Shown: one piece after another, positions 5,734 through 7,207 of the stretch
How positions within the stretch are numbered: position 1 is the first letter of the stretch
How the letters are laid out: each line of letters begins with the position of its first letter
Assembly (NCBI GenBank): GCA_051004675.1
Contig: JBPCKC010000103.1
Location: 1-7,207 of the forward strand
Reading direction: 5' to 3'
Source of the DNA: JBDTSW01 sp051004675
GTDB lineage: Bacteria > Actinomycetota > Thermoleophilia > Solirubrobacterales > 70-9
Length of the DNA: 7,207 nt
The notes under the pieces: model-generated
Databases searched by the model: none
What the model was told of the DNA's origin: nothing
What the model saw: the letters and a program-made list of their open reading frames with translations, nothing else
Made by a program: the position numbers and the translations under genes

Positions 5734-7207
5734 AGTAGGACGAGCCCACGGGCGGCGCCGGGTCGCGCCCGGCGACGCCGATGCAGTCCTTGGCCCGGTT
5801 CAGCCGCTGTCGAAGGGGGTCGGGGAAATCGCTCTTGCGGTCCGCTCGGTTGCGGAGCTGGAAGGGATCCTCGTCGAGGCGGTAATGCTCGAAGGCCGAG
5901 CGGCGTATGCAGCCGCCCTCGGTCGGCTCGCGCGGGACGGCAGCGTGGTGCACCACGAGCTGCTGGTCGGCAAGGAGCCCCGAGTAGCGGCAGTTGCGCA
6001 TCTCGAGCAGCCGCGCGCGGTCCGCCGGCCACGCGCCGGCGTTGCCGAGGAGCAGCGGCACCATCGAGCGTCCGTCCATCGTCCGGCACGTCCCCGGCTC
6101 GAGGCACGCGTCGGCCTCCGCGAGCTCGAGCAGCGTCGGCGCGAGGTCGATGTTCGCCACCGGCGCCGGCACCTTGGAGACGACCGCCCCGCCCGCGACC
6201 GGGTCCGGGATGCGCGCGACGAGCGGCACCTCGACCGCCTCGCGGTACGGCAGGCGCTTGCCGTCGCGAAGCCGGTGCTCGCCGTGGAAGAGGCCGTTGT
6301 CGCTCGTGAACACGATCGCCGTGTCGTCCAGCTCGTGGCTTGCTCGCAGCTCGCGCACGATGTCCGCCACGCCACGGTCGACCTCGCGCAGTGACGCCAG
6401 GCGGCAGCGGTGGATCCGGGTCAGCTCGTCCACCTCGCGGGGGCGCAGCCGCGGGAGGTCCCGCATGAAGGCCGGCTTGTCGGAGATCTGGCGTTCGTTG
6501 AACGAGGGCGGCCGGGGCAGGTCGGCGTTGCGGAAGAGGTCCTCGTCGCCCGGCGCCGGGACCGCTCGCCCGGCGCAGCTTCCCTTGCTGCGGCCCTTCT
6601 CGTCGTGCGGCGCGTGCGGCGCGTACCAGAGGAAGAAAGGGCGGTCGCGCGGAGCCCAGCGACGGACGGTCCGAACGGCCTGACGGTTCAGGTAGGTGGT
6701 GGCATAGTCGCCGTCGCCGAACCCGCGATGCTCGAATCGCCCGTCCACCGACACGTCGTAGTCGTAGTAGGAGAGCGGCTCCAGCAGCATCCGCCACCGG
6801 TCCCAGCCCGGCCCGGGCTTGGTCGGCGAGCTGGCGACCTCCTCGTAGTGGTTGAGGTACTTGCCGATCATCGCCGTGCGGTAGCCGTCCCGGCCGAGCC
6901 AGGACGCGAGCTGCTCTGACGGGCGCTCGAAGGTCTTATACGAGTTCCAGGCGCCGTGGTTGTGGGTGTAGCTGCCGGTCAGCGAGCTCGCCCGCGAGGG
7001 GCAGCACAGCGGCGAAGTGACGACCGAGTCGGTGAACCTCGTTCCGCCCTGGCCCAGGGTCCGGTGGGTGAAGGGCATCGTCCGGGCGTTGAACTGCTCC
7101 AGCGTCTGATCGTCCGTGAGGACCACGACGATGTTCGGGCGCGCCTGCGGCCCGCCGGCCGCAACGCCGGGCGCGCCGCCGAGGACGCCCAGCGCGCAGG
7201 CCGCGGC
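5726..7207 (-). CDS. Exported type I sulfatase (GlcNAc-6-sulfatase-like), 5' end cut by the window edge
   Basis: This formylglycine-dependent sulfatase hydrolyses sulfate esters, probably outside the cytoplasm. Reading continues in frame past a GTG at 7126 to the window edge with no stop, giving 493 visible codons. The first 22 or so residues look like the end of a signal peptide, followed by RPNIVVVLTDDQ, the usual sulfatase N-terminus, so the true start lies beyond 7207. Counting from the first visible codon, the metal ligands D32-D33 are followed by CCPSRASSLTG at 68-78, a perfect C-x-P-S-R-xxx-L-T-G signature in which C68 would become formylglycine. K116 (IGKYLNHY), PHAPH (197-201), SDNGLFHGEH (302-311) and K317 complete the expected active-site set. 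A C-terminal YRLDEDPFQLRN segment is typical of the family. The CCPSR form and IGKYLNHY recall N-acetylglucosamine-6-sulfatases, but the substrate cannot be read from sequence. Several other cysteines (including the C-x5-C ACLEPGTC and C492 near the end) suggest disulfides. It ends 2 bp from the convergent FG-GAP gene. No formylglycine-generating enzyme lies in the window. Confidence 0.93.
   Translation of the reverse strand, partial: AAACALGVLGGAPGVAAGGPQARPNIVVVLTDDQTLEQFNARTMPFTHRTLGQGGTRFTDSVVTSPLCCPSRASSLTGSYTHNHGAWNSYKTFERPSEQLASWLGRDGYRTAMIGKYLNHYEEVASSPTKPGPGWDRWRMLLEPLSYYDYDVSVDGRFEHRGFGDGDYATTYLNRQAVRTVRRWAPRDRPFFLWYAPHAPHDEKGRSKGSCAGRAVPAPGDEDLFRNADLPRPPSFNERQISDKPAFMRDLPRLRPREVDELTRIHRCRLASLREVDRGVADIVRELRASHELDDTAIVFTSDNGLFHGEHRLRDGKRLPYREAVEVPLVARIPDPVAGGAVVSKVPAPVANIDLAPTLLELAEADACLEPGTCRTMDGRSMVPLLLGNAGAWPADRARLLEMRNCRYSGLLADQQLVVHHAAVPREPTEGGCIRRSAFEHYRLDEDPFQLRNRADRKSDFPDPLRQRLNRAKDCIGVAGRDPAPPVGSSYCE

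Noticed and set aside
4817..6394. A 525-codon plus-strand frame spanning the convergent junction
   Set aside because: It overlaps the FG-GAP gene in another frame and the sulfatase on the opposite strand, and its Arg/Pro/Gly-rich product matches nothing; a GC-content shadow.
5726..7126. Taking the GTG at 7126 as the sulfatase start
   Set aside because: The frame continues upstream to the window edge and encodes RPNIV directly before it, a conserved part of the sulfatase N-terminus, preceded by a signal-peptide-like stretch. The gene is therefore truncated by the window.

Overview
The window is GC-rich bacterial chromosomal DNA (roughly 70% GC by eye). Its long open frames end in TGA or TAG, and GTG and TTG starts are plausible. 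The gene content and the style of the proteins suggest a high-GC Actinomycetota, perhaps Thermoleophilia (Solirubrobacter/Gaiella-like). That placement comes from sequence feel only, because no marker gene is present.

Left block (84-3751, all minus strand): three genes that look like one transcription unit, in the order purF, recQ, purN. PurF (glutamine PRPP amidotransferase, iron-sulfur type with a propeptide) catalyses step 1 of purine synthesis. PurN (GAR formyltransferase) catalyses step 3. A RecQ-family helicase with a C-terminal RQC-like winged helix but no HRDC domain sits between them. The purF-recQ gap is 27 nt, and the recQ stop overlaps a TTG start for purN by one base. This is the most notable gene-order feature. 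A GC-rich hairpin without a T-tract follows purN, close to the left window edge.

Middle: a divergent intergenic stretch (3752-3902) separates purF from a rightward gene. It contains two perfect inverted repeats (7-bp arms at 3785-3801 and 8-bp arms at 3822-3854) and only weak promoter-like hexamers.

Right block (3903-7207): a rightward gene for an exported FG-GAP/VCBS beta-propeller protein with a C-terminal ASPIC/UnbV domain, then a leftward (convergent) gene for an exported type I sulfatase that is cut by the right edge. The propeller appears to have seven blades, with an insert of about 110 residues between blades 1 and 2. The two genes end 2 bp apart, and both stop codons lie inside one perfect 8-bp inverted repeat that could act as a shared bidirectional terminator.

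The left half is therefore core nucleotide metabolism with a helicase inserted, and the right half is extracellular (a secreted propeller protein and a sulfatase probably acting on sulfated glycans or esters). No RNA gene, mobile element, CRISPR array or defence system was recognised. I do not see a clear new biological system; the leads below are modest.
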